47,500 nt of DNA, taken from Bacteroidota bacterium. Lineage in GTDB: Bacteria; Bacteroidota; Rhodothermia; Rhodothermales; Rubricoccaceae. The stretch covers positions 1 to 47,500 of the forward strand of contig JADFQN010000003.1 in NCBI GenBank assembly GCA_022561755.1. The letters are read 5' to 3'. The notes beneath the pieces were generated by a model, which worked only from the letters and a program-made list of their open reading frames with translations, ran no database searches and was not told where the DNA came from. Shown here in pieces: positions 25,159 through 34,253 of this stretch. Position 1 is the stretch's first letter. The number at the start of each line of letters is the position of its first letter. The translations under genes were made by a program, and so were the position numbers.

Positions 25159-26081
25159 AGTGGCTCCTCGCGCTGGTATGTACGCTCGCCTGTGTCAATG
25201 CGCCCCTCGCCCAGCCCGCAGACTCTACCCGCTTTGATCCGACGGATCACTACGAGGTTTACACAGGATCGGGTGAGCCAAGCGATCTGAACGCCATCGT
25301 CTCGGCGATGGCCGGCGCTCACGTAGTATTCCTCGGCGAGCAGCACAACGATCCGACGGGCCATGCGCTGGAGTTGATGCTGCTGGAGGCAGCGCACCGC
25401 CAATACGGCTCGTCCCGGGAGGTGATCCTTGGGATGGAGATGTTCGAGCGGGATGTGCAGCCGGTGTTGGACGAGTACCTGTCCGGACACATCCGCGAGC
25501 AGGATTTTCTGAAGGCAAGCAGGCCGTGGAGCAACTACGAAGCGGATTACCGTCCGCTGATCGAGTATGCGAAAGAAAACGGGCTCGATGTTGTCGCCAC
25601 GAATGCCCCGAGCAGGTATGCGAGCCTTGCCCGGCGGCGTGGCCTGGTAGTGCTCGATAGCCTTGAGAGTTCATGGAATTGGCTGCCGCACGCGATGCCG
25701 ATGACAGGCATCAGTGATCAGGTCGCTCCGCCTTCGCCCGAGTACGAAGCACGGTTCAGGGCGGAGATGGATGAAATGGGAGCCCATGAGCCGATGCCGG
25801 GGATGCCGAGTGCCGACGCCATGCTGGTTGCCCAGAACCTCCGAGATGCCACAATGGCTTTTGCAATTGGCTTTCCGTTTAGCGAGAAGCTTGTTCTCCA
25901 CATAAACGGCTCGTTTCACAGCGCAGACGGGCTTGGCATCCCGGAGCATCGAGCACGTTTCAGCTCCGTGGAAACGATGCTCATCATCACCATGCTTCCG
26001 GTTGACGACATCCACACCGCGCCCGAGCCCTCGAACGACGACTTCATCATTATGACGGACAAAGGATTGATCTCGGAGTGA
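25155..26081 (+). CDS. ChaN-like (DUF399) exported protein
   Basis: A 308-residue secreted protein; the signal peptide ends about LAQ|PAD. The conserved opening VVFLGEQHNDPTGHALELMLL (glutamate and histidine) and the stretch GMEMFERDVQPVLDEYLSG belong to the ChaN family, which includes haem-binding, iron-regulated proteins. The C-terminal HINGSFHSADGLGIPEHRA completes the fold. It overlaps the helicase stop codon by ATGA, so the two are in one message. Function as haem or iron handling is inferred from the family. Confidence 0.85.
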   Translation: MKWLLALVCTLACVNAPLAQPADSTRFDPTDHYEVYTGSGEPSDLNAIVSAMAGAHVVFLGEQHNDPTGHALELMLLEAAHRQYGSSREVILGMEMFERDVQPVLDEYLSGHIREQDFLKASRPWSNYEADYRPLIEYAKENGLDVVATNAPSRYASLARRRGLVVLDSLESSWNWLPHAMPMTGISDQVAPPSPEYEARFRAEMDEMGAHEPMPGMPSADAMLVAQNLRDATMAFAIGFPFSEKLVLHINGSFHSADGLGIPEHRARFSSVETMLIITMLPVDDIHTAPEPSNDDFIIMTDKGLISE

Positions 26082-26136
26082 CCGTTGGACGATTCGGATC
26101 GTTGCTCTTTGTCGTCGCTATCGGTTTCCTCTTAGG

Positions 26137-26294
26137 AGGCTGTTGAAATACGCCATCCTGCCTGCGACGGCGCCTCTCGGCCGATCTCTTCGTTGCGAGA
26201 TGCTCGCCGAGTCACCGATTCGGCTACGATCTCGCGCCTCGATCTCAACGGAGATGCACTCGTCTCGGCTACAGAGTACGTAATTCAACAGCTT
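26137..26294. repeat. Type-2 MITE-like element with 7-bp flanking direct repeats
   Basis: 158-bp element, AGGCTGTTGAA at the left and TTCAACAGCT at the right. TCTTAGG occurs immediately outside both ends (26130-26136 and 26295-26301), consistent with a target-site duplication. The interior matches the other copies at 20.5 kb and 3.7 kb. Non-coding, in a 319-bp gap. Confidence 0.9.
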
Positions 26295-26300
26295 CTTAGG

Positions 26301-26322
26301 CGATTCGTGAATCGCCCCTACC
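26301..26322. repeat. Truncated copy of the 28.2-kb palindrome
   Basis: This 22-bp stretch (GCGATTCGTGAATCGC and CCCTAC) is the reverse complement of most of the perfect palindrome at 28161-28190, lacking its outer left arm. It begins in the right-hand flanking direct repeat of the adjacent MITE. Confidence 0.7.
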
Positions 26323-26400
26323 GCAAGCATGAGGCGGTGGGGCGAGGCGAAGGTTAGATCGCGCTATCTTCCGACCATATCCACCGACGCCTTCCCCACG

Positions 26401-28107
26401 ATGACCCGATTCACCGCGCTCATAGCATTGAGCGCACTCGTTTTGACGAGCGCCTGCCGCATTGAATCACAAGGTTTGCCACCCGTTTCACCGACGGCAA
26501 CCACAGACGGACTGACGACCGCCGAGGACTCTTTATTAATGGACGAACTGGCGCAGTACACAACGGTGCGTCTCACAGTTGATTTGTCCGGCCTTTCGGA
26601 CTCCACGCGGCAGATGATTCCGTTGCTCATCGAAGCGGCAAAGGCGATGGACGAGGTCTTCCAGTATCAGGCCTTCGGCGATCTGGATTCGCTGATCGCT
26701 TCGCTCCCCACCGAGGCCGCGCGGAGATATGCACGCATCAACTACGGTCCGTGGGACCGCTTGGATGGGAACGCCCCTTTCATTGATGGTTTTGGTGAGA
26801 AGCCTGCGGGCTCGAACCTCTACCCGCACGACATCACTTCGGAAGCGTTGCTCGAAGCAGCCGACGCTTATCCGGACGAAAACCTGACGGGCCTCTACAC
26901 AATCGTCCGTCGGGAGAACGGACGGCTTCGCGGCCTCCCCTACCATCAGGTCTTCAGCGAGCAGCACCAGCGGGCGGCGGACTACCTCCGGCAGGCCGCG
27001 GCGTTTGCCCAGGATTCCCTCCTGCAGAACTACATCATGCTCCGCGCCGACGCCCTCGAAACGGACGATTACCAGCCCAGCGACCTCGCGTGGATGGACA
27101 TGCGCGATAATCCGTTGGACATCATTATTGGCCCCATCGAAACGTACGAGGACCAGTTAACCGGCTACAAAGCCGCGCACGAGGCGTACGTGCTCATCAA
27201 GGATCTGGAGTGGAGTGCGCGTATCCAGCGGTTTGCGCAGCTTCTCCCCTCCTTGCAGGAAGGGTTGCCGGTTGACGATGAATACAAGGCCGAGACTCCG
27301 GGTACCGATGCCGACCTCGGCGCTTACGATGCCGTCTACTACGCCGGCGATTCCAATGCGGGCTCGAAAACCATCGCCATCAACCTGCCGAACGACGAGG
27401 AAGTACAGCTCCAAAAGGGCTCGCGGAGGTTGCAACTCAAGAACGTGATGCGCGCCAAGTTCGACCGCATTCTGATCCCCATCGCCGAGACGCTCATCGC
27501 CGAGGATCAGCAGCGCCACATCACGTTCGACGCGTTCTTCGGCAACACGATGTTCCACGAAGTGGCGCACGGTCTGGGCATCAAGAACACGATTTCCGGG
27601 AACGGCACCGTCCGCGAGGCGCTGCGCGATCAGGCCTCGGCGCTCGAAGAGGGCAAGGCCGATGTGCTCGGCCTCTACATGATCCAGAGCCTGATTGAGC
27701 GCGGCGAATGGGAAGGCGACGTGATGGACCACTACGTGACGTTAGTGGCCTCCATTTTCCGGTCCATCCGGTTTGGTACTTCAAGTGCGCACGGCCGCGC
27801 CAACCTGATTCGCTTCAGTTTCTTCCGGGAGATCGGCGCGATTGAAGCTACAGAAGACGGGCGCTGGCGGATTGTGCCCGAGGAGATGGCGGAAGCCGTT
27901 GATGCCCTCTCAAGCCGCATTCTCATGCTTCAGGGTGATGGCGATTACGAAGCCGTTCAGGCATTTGTCGGCCAGTACGGCGTGATGAGCGATGAGCTCG
28001 AGTCCAGCCTCGACGCGGTGAGCGCGGCGGGTATCCCAGTGGATGTAGTGTTCGAGCAGGGCGTGGAGGTGCTGGGCCTCGCGCCGGCCGGTGCGGCATC
28101 GGAGTAA
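26401..28107 (+). CDS. M49-like (DPP III/Nudix-3 type) zinc metallopeptidase, lipoprotein
   Basis: The 568-residue protein begins with a probable lipoprotein signal (ALVLTSAC). Near residue 385 is FHEVAHGLGIKNT, an HExxH zinc site; about 30 residues on, LEEGKADVLGLYMI supplies the third ligand Glu. This arrangement (HExxH...EEGKAD) resembles the peptidase M49-like family of Bacteroidota rather than classic M49 enzymes with HExxxH. Substrate unknown; likely a periplasmic or surface peptidase. I start at the ATG at 26401, giving the signal peptide; the open frame extends 24 codons upstream. Spacer upstream carries a MITE. Confidence 0.82.
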   Translation: MTRFTALIALSALVLTSACRIESQGLPPVSPTATTDGLTTAEDSLLMDELAQYTTVRLTVDLSGLSDSTRQMIPLLIEAAKAMDEVFQYQAFGDLDSLIASLPTEAARRYARINYGPWDRLDGNAPFIDGFGEKPAGSNLYPHDITSEALLEAADAYPDENLTGLYTIVRRENGRLRGLPYHQVFSEQHQRAADYLRQAAAFAQDSLLQNYIMLRADALETDDYQPSDLAWMDMRDNPLDIIIGPIETYEDQLTGYKAAHEAYVLIKDLEWSARIQRFAQLLPSLQEGLPVDDEYKAETPGTDADLGAYDAVYYAGDSNAGSKTIAINLPNDEEVQLQKGSRRLQLKNVMRAKFDRILIPIAETLIAEDQQRHITFDAFFGNTMFHEVAHGLGIKNTISGNGTVREALRDQASALEEGKADVLGLYMIQSLIERGEWEGDVMDHYVTLVASIFRSIRFGTSSAHGRANLIRFSFFREIGAIEATEDGRWRIVPEEMAEAVDALSSRILMLQGDGDYEAVQAFVGQYGVMSDELESSLDAVSAAGIPVDVVFEQGVEVLGLAPAGAASE

Positions 28108-28160
28108 ACCGTGTTGGGGCAATCCGGTGGATTACCCGACATGCGAATACCATTACGGCA

Positions 28161-28190
28161 CGTAGGGGCGATTCACGAATCGCCCCTACG
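28161..28190. repeat. Perfect intergenic palindrome (REP-like)
   Basis: Two 14-bp arms (CGTAGGGGCGATTC and its complement) around a 2-bp centre. It lies between the M49-like gene and the convergent DoxX gene; it is not followed by a T-run on either strand. Related truncated copy at 26301. Confidence 0.85.
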
Positions 28191-28225
28191 TATATGTTGG
28201 GATGGCAATCGCCACGAGGACGGGA

Positions 28226-28672
28226 TTACGTGTCGCCGCCGCCCGATTTCTCCTTCCGCATATCATCCACCGACAGGGCGCCTGCTCCCATCAACATCAA
28301 TGCGACTAACCCCGCGATGTACAGCAAGTTGACTTCGTAGCCGGGCATCCCAAACCCACCTTCGGGCAGCATGTTCATGAAGCTGAACCCGTGCGGGAGG
28401 GCGACGGTGAACATGGCCACGAGCATGTTGATGATAAGTGGGATGCTCACAATGGCCACAAAAGCGCCTGCGATGAGCGCAAGACCACCGAGGGTTTCAA
28501 CGAGGCCGACGACGTAGGCCATAAGGCCCGGTGCCGGCACGCCGATATCCGTGAGCATACCCACAAAGCCGTCGTGGCCATTGCCGAGTTTCGGCCAGCC
28601 GTGAAAGATGAAGCCAAATCCGAGGATCAGGCGGAGAGGGAGCGAGGAATAGCTGCTCCATTTGTCAAACAT
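28226..28672 (-). CDS. DoxX-family membrane protein
   Basis: 148 residues with four predicted transmembrane helices. The start LPLRLILGFGFIFHGWPKLGNG is typical of DoxX (LRL.lg..f..hG..Kl), followed by GLVETLGGLALIAGAF and the later hydrophobic segments. Family members are thought to act in thiosulfate or quinol oxidation or as stress-related membrane proteins; no specific role can be given. The ATG at 28670-28672 follows GGAGG (7-bp spacing); the longer frame is not supported. Confidence 0.9.
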   Translation of the reverse strand: MFDKWSSYSSLPLRLILGFGFIFHGWPKLGNGHDGFVGMLTDIGVPAPGLMAYVVGLVETLGGLALIAGAFVAIVSIPLIINMLVAMFTVALPHGFSFMNMLPEGGFGMPGYEVNLLYIAGLVALMLMGAGALSVDDMRKEKSGGGDT

Positions 28673-28763
28673 GTGCGTCCTCCGTGGGATGGTGGGTGGG
28701 ACAGGCAGTGTAACAAGACTAGGGACTAGCTTCCCATAAGTCAATCACGAAATGCTAGCGTCG

Positions 28764-29894
28764 CTACTCCTCGTACAGCGTTGTTTCGGGCCGGAAGGCA
28801 AACCAGGCGAAGGCAAAGTAGTCGCCGAATTGGAGCGGTGTAAGGTGCTGCCCTTCAAGCGGACCGGCGATGGCTTCGCCGAGCACATTCCAGGTGCTGC
28901 CGGTCTCTGCGTCGGTGAACCGGCCGTCTGCATAGCTGAATGTAAGGGATTGTCCCTCCAAACGCGGATCGAACACGCCGGTTGAGCCCACCTCACGCGC
29001 TTCGGCAATTACGGCCTCGCCGAGGGCGGTTACAGCGCCTTCTGCATGGAACACAACGATCGGTTGATCACCGATTGAGTCGTGAATGACGTGGCGCTCG
29101 CGGGTAACCGCCGTTGGGTAGGCGCGTGCAGCATCCGGCAGTTTAACGGCGATGACGCGTGAGAGCGGTGGCAATCGACCGTTGTCCGGCCCATCAAAAA
29201 GGAAAGGCGCCTTGTCGATGTCGTCGTATCCCGCGTACGGGTTGTTACCGTACGCGCGGGCGTGGCCGGTTTCGCGGGAGAGCACGTCCGCCTCCGGGTG
29301 TGCTTCCCGCGCCTGCGCGAATGAAACGATCTGCGCCGGAAGAAACGTGAGTGTGGTTCCGAGCAGGTCGCCAACGAGCGCCTCGCCCGTGAACTGCTGC
29401 CAGAGGGTTTCCGTCTGCCGGTCGTACATCACGAGGTCCGAGTTGCGCAGCATCCCCGAAACCCCAAAGTCCAGTAGCAATTCGCCCCCATCCGTCGAAA
29501 TACGCCGGTCGAAGGCGATGGCGCTGTAGCACAGCGGGCAGAAGGTGACGGTCACCGGTACACCGGCAAACTCATCGTTGGTGATCTCGTGGTAGGTGAG
29601 GATCTGAAGCGGATAGATCCGGGCTGCATCGCCAATCCGCAGCAGGATGACCGGCTCCTGATCGGCCAGCCATGCCGCGGCCTCTTCCTGCGATACGAAC
29701 TGTGGATTGTCGATGGCGGGAATGCCGTCCTTGGGCGGCCCACCGGAGCGGAGTTCGCTTAACTCAATGATCCGAAGCGCTGTGTTGGTCGAGAAGCCGG
29801 GAATGGCCTGATCAGGCCCAGAGCTCTGCGCGCAACCCATAAGGGGCAAAAGAGCAATCAACGCGGCCATTATCGGGTGAACGAGGGAGTGCAT
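28764..29894 (-). CDS. DUF3179 domain-containing lipoprotein
   Basis: The 376-residue protein has a lipobox (LLPLMGC). The core shows LTYHEITNDEFAGVPVTVTF followed by CPLCYSAIAFDRR, the CPLC motif characteristic of DUF3179. LLDFGVSGMLRNSDLVMYDR and LWQQFTGEALVGDL also match. The function of DUF3179 is not known. The longer frame starts with TTG; I use the ATG at 29892-29894. The gene precedes DoxX (91 bp) on the same strand, so co-transcription is possible. Confidence 0.92.
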   Translation of the reverse strand: MHSLVHPIMAALIALLPLMGCAQSSGPDQAIPGFSTNTALRIIELSELRSGGPPKDGIPAIDNPQFVSQEEAAAWLADQEPVILLRIGDAARIYPLQILTYHEITNDEFAGVPVTVTFCPLCYSAIAFDRRISTDGGELLLDFGVSGMLRNSDLVMYDRQTETLWQQFTGEALVGDLLGTTLTFLPAQIVSFAQAREAHPEADVLSRETGHARAYGNNPYAGYDDIDKAPFLFDGPDNGRLPPLSRVIAVKLPDAARAYPTAVTRERHVIHDSIGDQPIVVFHAEGAVTALGEAVIAEAREVGSTGVFDPRLEGQSLTFSYADGRFTDAETGSTWNVLGEAIAGPLEGQHLTPLQFGDYFAFAWFAFRPETTLYEE

Positions 29895-30018
29895 GGGCAA
29901 AGTTATTCGGCTGCCCCACTAACGTACGCGCCGACTTTGTGATGCCTCGCGGGAGTCACGTTTCCGTTACGCGGCAATTGGATTCGAGTGGTCCCCCTTC
30001 TATTGGAGAGTTGGATGG

Positions 30019-30188
30019 TCAGGGTCGCAGCGTGGAATTGTTTCGCGGCCAGAAAGCTATCTCTTCTTCCGCAAACACTCCATAAGCCCGCGCTTCCACA
30101 ATCGTCGCCGTTCCGATCTGGTCGGGTACGAAGAGATAGTCGGTCGAAACAGGTCCTAGTTTACACGTGCCAACGCAGTAGCCCTTCC
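30019..30188 (-). pseudogene. Short ORF remnant cut by a repeat element
   Basis: About 56 codons on the minus strand (YCVGTCKLGPVSTDYLFVP and DQIGTATIVEARAYGVFAEE) end at 30019 with a stop. The sequence looks protein-like but matches no family I know. Its upstream part runs directly into the type-1 repeat at 30189, so the original 5' end is probably lost or replaced; the frame remains open in the repeat. The remaining gap from 29895 to 30018 has no visible feature. Confidence 0.35.
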
Positions 30189-30355
30189 CAGGAGTCTGTC
30201 GGACTGAGGATAATTCTACTGCGGCGGCGGTAAATCGGCCCATTTTCCAGCTCTTTTTCGTTACGTAGTCCCGCTATGCGCCTCAAAAGACCGGGGAAAT
30301 AGTCTCGATTTCCCACTCGCCTCGTTACGAACCCCTAAGTCCGAAAGACTCCTAG
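30189..30355 (+). repeat. Type-1 repeat element, copy upstream of the RNase gene
   Basis: A 167-bp copy whose interior aligns along its length with the copy at 41024: TAAATCGGCCCATT, CTCTTTTTCGTTACGTAG, CTATGCGCCTCAAAAGACCG. The ends are inverted. It lies 30 bp before the beta-CASP RNase ATG and, unlike the other copies, not directly behind a stop codon. Confidence 0.9.
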
Positions 30356-30385
30356 CTGCTGCATCCATCCGCCCATCACTCGCAC

Positions 30386-31783
30386 ATGAAGCTGACCTTC
30401 TGGGGAGCCGCGCAGACGGTAACCGGGTCCCAGCACCTCCTTGAACTCGACAACGGCAAGAAGATGCTGCTCGATTGCGGCCTCTTCCAGGGCCGGCGCG
30501 AGGACGCAAAGAAACTGAACACGGAGTTCTCGGCTGACCCCAGCGAGATCGACTTCGTCCTCCTCTCGCACGCTCACATCGACCATTCGGGGCTGCTGCC
30601 GAGGCTGTACCGTGATGGCTTCCGCGGCTGCATTTACTGCACGCACGCCACCTACGATTTGTGTGCGCTTATGCTGCGCGACAGCGCCTACATCCAGCAG
30701 AAGGACGTCGAGTTCTTCAACCGAAAGATTCGCAAGAAGAAGCAGACGGAGATTGAGCCACTCTATGAGATGGAGGATGCGGAAGGTGTGTTGGAGCACT
30801 TTGTCTCGATGCCCTACGACTACCCGTTCAAGCCTTGCGAGGGCCTCGAAGTGCGCTACCGAGACGCCGGCCACATCCTCGGCTCGGCGACGATGACGCT
30901 CACGGTCACGGAAAGCAGGAAGGAAAAGCGGCTTGGCTTCACGGGCGACATCGGCAACCCGGATCGGCCCATCCTGAACGATCCCGCGAAAATGCTGGAT
31001 GTAGACTGGTTGATCTGCGAGTCCACCTACGGCGGACGAACGCACGAGCCCGTCGGCAAGGCGAAGGACAAACTCGCGAAGGTGCTCACGCGCACGGCAG
31101 CGCGCGGTGGGAAGGTGATCATCCCTGCATTCGCCGTCGGCCGGACGCAGGAACTGGTGCATGCGCTCGACCAACTATGGAACGAGGACCGCATCCCGCA
31201 AATCCCCGTGTTCGTGGACAGCCCCCTGGCAGTCAACGTGACGGGCGTCTTTCAGGCGCACCCCGAGTGCTACGACCGCGACCTGCTGGACTACATGCTC
31301 ACCGACCCAAACCCGTTCGGCTTCGAGCGGCTGGAGTACGTGCGCGACGTGGCGCGTTCAAAGGAACTCAACACAATGAAGGTGCCGATGGTCATCATCT
31401 CGGCCAGCGGCATGGCCGAGGCGGGGCGTATCCTCCACCACTTGCGCAACAACGTGGAGGACCCGAAAAACACGGTGATGATCGTGGGCTATCAGGCCGA
31501 ACACACGCTGGGGCGCCGGATCGTAGAGAAGCGGCCGGAGATCAAGATTTTCGGCGAGTCCCATAAATTGAAGGCCGAAGTCGTGGTGATGAACTACTTC
31601 TCCGCCCACGCCGACGAGCCGGGCATCCTCGACTTCACCTCCAAGCTGGACCGCGAGCGCCTGCAAACCATCTTCCTCGTTCATGGCGATCTGGACCGGC
31701 AGGAGATATTGAGCGCCGCGATGAACGAAGTGGGTTATCGGGATGTGCGGATCCTGGAGCGGGGGGAGGTGGTGGTCTTGTGA
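30386..31783 (+). CDS. Metallo-beta-lactamase/beta-CASP family ribonuclease
   Basis: 465 residues. The zinc motif HAHIDHSG (residues ~60) is that of MBL hydrolases; GHILGSA (His), GDIG and the beta-CASP blocks (ISASGMAEAGRILHHL, then NTVMIVGYQAEHTLGRRI, and FSAHADEPGILDF) identify it as a Ysh1/CPSF73-like RNA exo- or endonuclease. Bacterial members are RNases of uncertain substrate. All metal ligands are present. Start ATG at 30386; a repeat element sits just upstream. The product may be cytoplasmic, as no signal peptide is present. Confidence 0.94.
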   Translation: MKLTFWGAAQTVTGSQHLLELDNGKKMLLDCGLFQGRREDAKKLNTEFSADPSEIDFVLLSHAHIDHSGLLPRLYRDGFRGCIYCTHATYDLCALMLRDSAYIQQKDVEFFNRKIRKKKQTEIEPLYEMEDAEGVLEHFVSMPYDYPFKPCEGLEVRYRDAGHILGSATMTLTVTESRKEKRLGFTGDIGNPDRPILNDPAKMLDVDWLICESTYGGRTHEPVGKAKDKLAKVLTRTAARGGKVIIPAFAVGRTQELVHALDQLWNEDRIPQIPVFVDSPLAVNVTGVFQAHPECYDRDLLDYMLTDPNPFGFERLEYVRDVARSKELNTMKVPMVIISASGMAEAGRILHHLRNNVEDPKNTVMIVGYQAEHTLGRRIVEKRPEIKIFGESHKLKAEVVVMNYFSAHADEPGILDFTSKLDRERLQTIFLVHGDLDRQEILSAAMNEVGYRDVRILERGEVVVL

Positions 31784-31903
31784 AACCTCCACACATGTGA
31801 GGTTCTTGCCTACCGATAAGAGAATGACGGAGATTGACTGAGATTCGCCGCCCGTGTCTACCTTCGGCAATTCCGCCCAACGCCCTGAGTTCAGATAAGC
31901 CTC

Positions 31904-33862
31904 GTGCCCGACGCTCCGCCTCCAGCGCCACCCGCAGACGAAGGATCGATCCCGGCGCCCTACATCTCGGCCACCGAGTCCCCGGCTGAAGTCACGATCA
32001 AGGCGCTGCTCTCGGGTATCGTATTCGGCATCCTCTTCGGCGCGGCCAATGCGTACCTCGGGCTCCGGGCAGGGCTGACGATCTCGACCTCCATCCCCGT
32101 GGCGGTAATGACGGTGGCGCTCTTCCGCACGCTCCAGGCGGCCGGTGTCCGGAGCAGCATCCTGGAAGCCAACATGTCGCAGACGGTGGGCTCGGCTTCC
32201 AGCTCCGTCGCCAGCGGAGTCATCTTCACGCTCCCGGCGCTGTTCCTCTGGGGTTTCGACACCGACGTCGTCCAGATCACGCTTCTGGCCATGTGCGGTG
32301 GGCTTCTCGGGGTTCTGTTTATGATCCCGCTTCGCCAATTCCTTATCGTGAAGGAGCATCCGAACCTGCCCTATCCGGAGGGGACGGCGTGCGCTGAGGT
32401 GCTCAAGGCCAGCGAAACGGGCGGCGCGGGAGCGAAGAACGTCTTTCTCGGTTTGGGGATTGGTGCGTTGCTTAAGGGGCTGACTGGGTGGATCCGCGCC
32501 GTGCCCGACGAGCTTGAAGTCCACATCCCGTTTCTCAAGAAGGGCCAGCTTGGAAGCGATGTGAGCGCGGCGCTCTTCGGCGTGGGTTACATCCTCGGTC
32601 CCCGGATCGCCACCATCATGGTGGGCGGCGGTCTGCTTTCGTGGCTGGTCATCATCCCGATCATCGCGACGTGGGGTGAGGGCCGCGCCGATCCGCTTTA
32701 CCCTGAGACGGCGCTGACGATCGCCGAGATGCCGGCCGGGCTGATCTGGACACGCTACATCCGTTACATCGGCGCGGGCGCGGTTGCGGCGGGTGGGCTG
32801 ATCACCCTGATCAGAAGCATCCCGACCATGATTGAGAGCTTCCGAATCGGTGCGCGCCAGATTCGCGAGCGCGTCGGAGTCGGGCCTGGCATCGCGCGCA
32901 CCGAGCACGATCTCCCGCTCCGCTTCGTCGCCATCGGCGCCGTCGCGGTTTTCGTGGTGCTCACGCTTGTGCCGCAGGCGTTCAGCACCATAGAGATGCC
33001 CCTCGGCCGTGCCCTTGCAGCGGTGCTTGTTATCGTCTTCGCGTTTTTCTTTGTCACGGTCAGTTCCAGGATTGTCGGCCTCGTCGGCGTTACGTCGAAC
33101 CCGACCAGCGGGATGACGATCGCCACGCTTCTGGGAACGGCCTCCATCTTTCTCCTCCTTGGCTGGACCGACGACGCCGGTAAGGTGGCCGCACTGACGG
33201 TCGGCGCCGTCGTCGCCATCGCGGCCTCGATAGCGGGCGATACCTCACAGGATCTCAAAACGGGCTTTCTGCTGGGCGCGACACCCCGAAGGCAGCAGGT
33301 GGGTGAACTCGTGGGCGTTCTTACCTCGGCGGCCTTTGTGGCGTTCACCGTGCTGCTCTTAGGTAAGGCCTACGGTTTCGGCGGTGAGGAGCTACCCGCG
33401 CCCCAGGCGACGCTCATGAAGCTTGTCATCGATGGCGTCTTGTCGCAATCGCTTCCGTGGACGCTCGTCGCCATAGGCGCGGCGATCGCGGTCGTGGCTG
33501 AACTTTTCCGCATCCCGTCGCTTCCGTTTGCAGTCGGGGTATATCTCCCCGTCTCGACCATGTTTCCCGTCTTCCTCGGCGGCCTGCTCCGCCTCGTTCT
33601 CGAGCGGCGCGCGTCGACGAAGGAGGAGAAAACAGCCCGCCGCGACCGGGGCATCCTATTTGGCTCGGGGCTCGTCGGCGGCGAGGGGCTCATCGGCGTT
33701 GTGATTGCCGGAGCCGCAGGCTACGCCGTCTCGCGTGGTCAAACACCGTGGAGGCTCGGTTACGAGTGGGCCGGCGTACTGGCGCCGTGGCTGGCGTTCG
33801 TGCTGTTCGTGGGGCTGATTGCGTACTTCTGGCGGCTCGTGGTGAAGCGGGAGGAGGGATAA
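31904..33862 (+). CDS. OPT-family oligopeptide (or metal-chelate) transporter
   Basis: 652 residues with many hydrophobic segments. The N-terminal region (SATESPAEVTIKALLSGIVF, then GILFGAANAYLGLRAGLTIS) and IVKEHPNLPYPEGTACAEVLKA are typical of prokaryotic OPT/YSL transporters, as is AGDTSQDLKTGFLLGATPRRQ. Members carry oligopeptides or siderophore-bound metals into the cell; the substrate is not evident. The start is a GTG. The last ~70 codons reappear at 34.55 kb as a separate fragment. Confidence 0.94.
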   Translation: MPDAPPPAPPADEGSIPAPYISATESPAEVTIKALLSGIVFGILFGAANAYLGLRAGLTISTSIPVAVMTVALFRTLQAAGVRSSILEANMSQTVGSASSSVASGVIFTLPALFLWGFDTDVVQITLLAMCGGLLGVLFMIPLRQFLIVKEHPNLPYPEGTACAEVLKASETGGAGAKNVFLGLGIGALLKGLTGWIRAVPDELEVHIPFLKKGQLGSDVSAALFGVGYILGPRIATIMVGGGLLSWLVIIPIIATWGEGRADPLYPETALTIAEMPAGLIWTRYIRYIGAGAVAAGGLITLIRSIPTMIESFRIGARQIRERVGVGPGIARTEHDLPLRFVAIGAVAVFVVLTLVPQAFSTIEMPLGRALAAVLVIVFAFFFVTVSSRIVGLVGVTSNPTSGMTIATLLGTASIFLLLGWTDDAGKVAALTVGAVVAIAASIAGDTSQDLKTGFLLGATPRRQQVGELVGVLTSAAFVAFTVLLLGKAYGFGGEELPAPQATLMKLVIDGVLSQSLPWTLVAIGAAIAVVAELFRIPSLPFAVGVYLPVSTMFPVFLGGLLRLVLERRASTKEEKTARRDRGILFGSGLVGGEGLIGVVIAGAAGYAVSRGQTPWRLGYEWAGVLAPWLAFVLFVGLIAYFWRLVVKREEG

Positions 33863-33905
33863 TCCTTGGCGGTCCACTTCCACGGAGTCGTAGGCGATAG
33901 ATGCG

Positions 33906-34253
33906 TCAGACTCCGTCACCTATCCACTGTGCCAAGCGTGCTCGGATGCCGTGCAGCCGATCAGGACTGACCACGCCCACAGCGCCTATCAGGACGGACG
34001 ACTCTACGACCGCTAAACGGCTGACTCGAAGCACGCTCGTGACCTTCAACCCCGACCGGCCGAAGTCCTCGTCGGCGTCGCGAATGACCTCGTCAAATCC
34101 CTGCACCTCCTGATCGAGTTGGGAGGAGACCATGCACACGAGCCAGTCGTCGAAGCGACCCGGTAGCTGCCTCAACAGCAACACAGGGCGAAGTTTGCCC
34201 GGCGCAAGGTCTGTCTATGGGAGGCGGAGGAGGGAAATATGACCGGGCTGGTC
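33906..34253 (-). pseudogene. PemK/MazF-family toxin, inactivated
   Basis: The C-terminal ~90 codons are intact: KLRPVLLLRQLPGRFDDWLV, then SSQLDQEVQGFDEVI, and GLKVTSVLRVSRLAVVESSVLIGAVG, clearly a PemK/MazF endoribonuclease. Reading upstream in the same frame gives GHISLLRLP-stop-TDLAPGKLRP. So where relatives have GDIVLLRFPQ, a TAG (34215-34217) interrupts the N-terminal strand and no start codon is visible. A C-to-T change in a CAG Gln codon would explain it. The only start left inside the frame is the GTG at 34184, after the essential N-terminal strand. The antitoxin gene next to it looks intact. Confidence 0.8.

Noticed and set aside
28161-28190. Perfect palindrome as a transcription terminator
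   Set aside because: No T-run on either side, and a truncated copy exists elsewhere in the window, so it is better described as a repeat.
30019-30243. 74-codon ORF counted as a complete gene
   Set aside because: Its first ~18 codons lie inside the type-1 repeat, so the start is probably artificial; listed as a remnant.
31358-32908. Long minus-strand ORF (516 codons) opposite the RNase and OPT genes
   Set aside because: Shadow of high-GC coding on the other strand; composition (Arg/Asp/His-rich) is not protein-like and both plus-strand genes are firmly identified.
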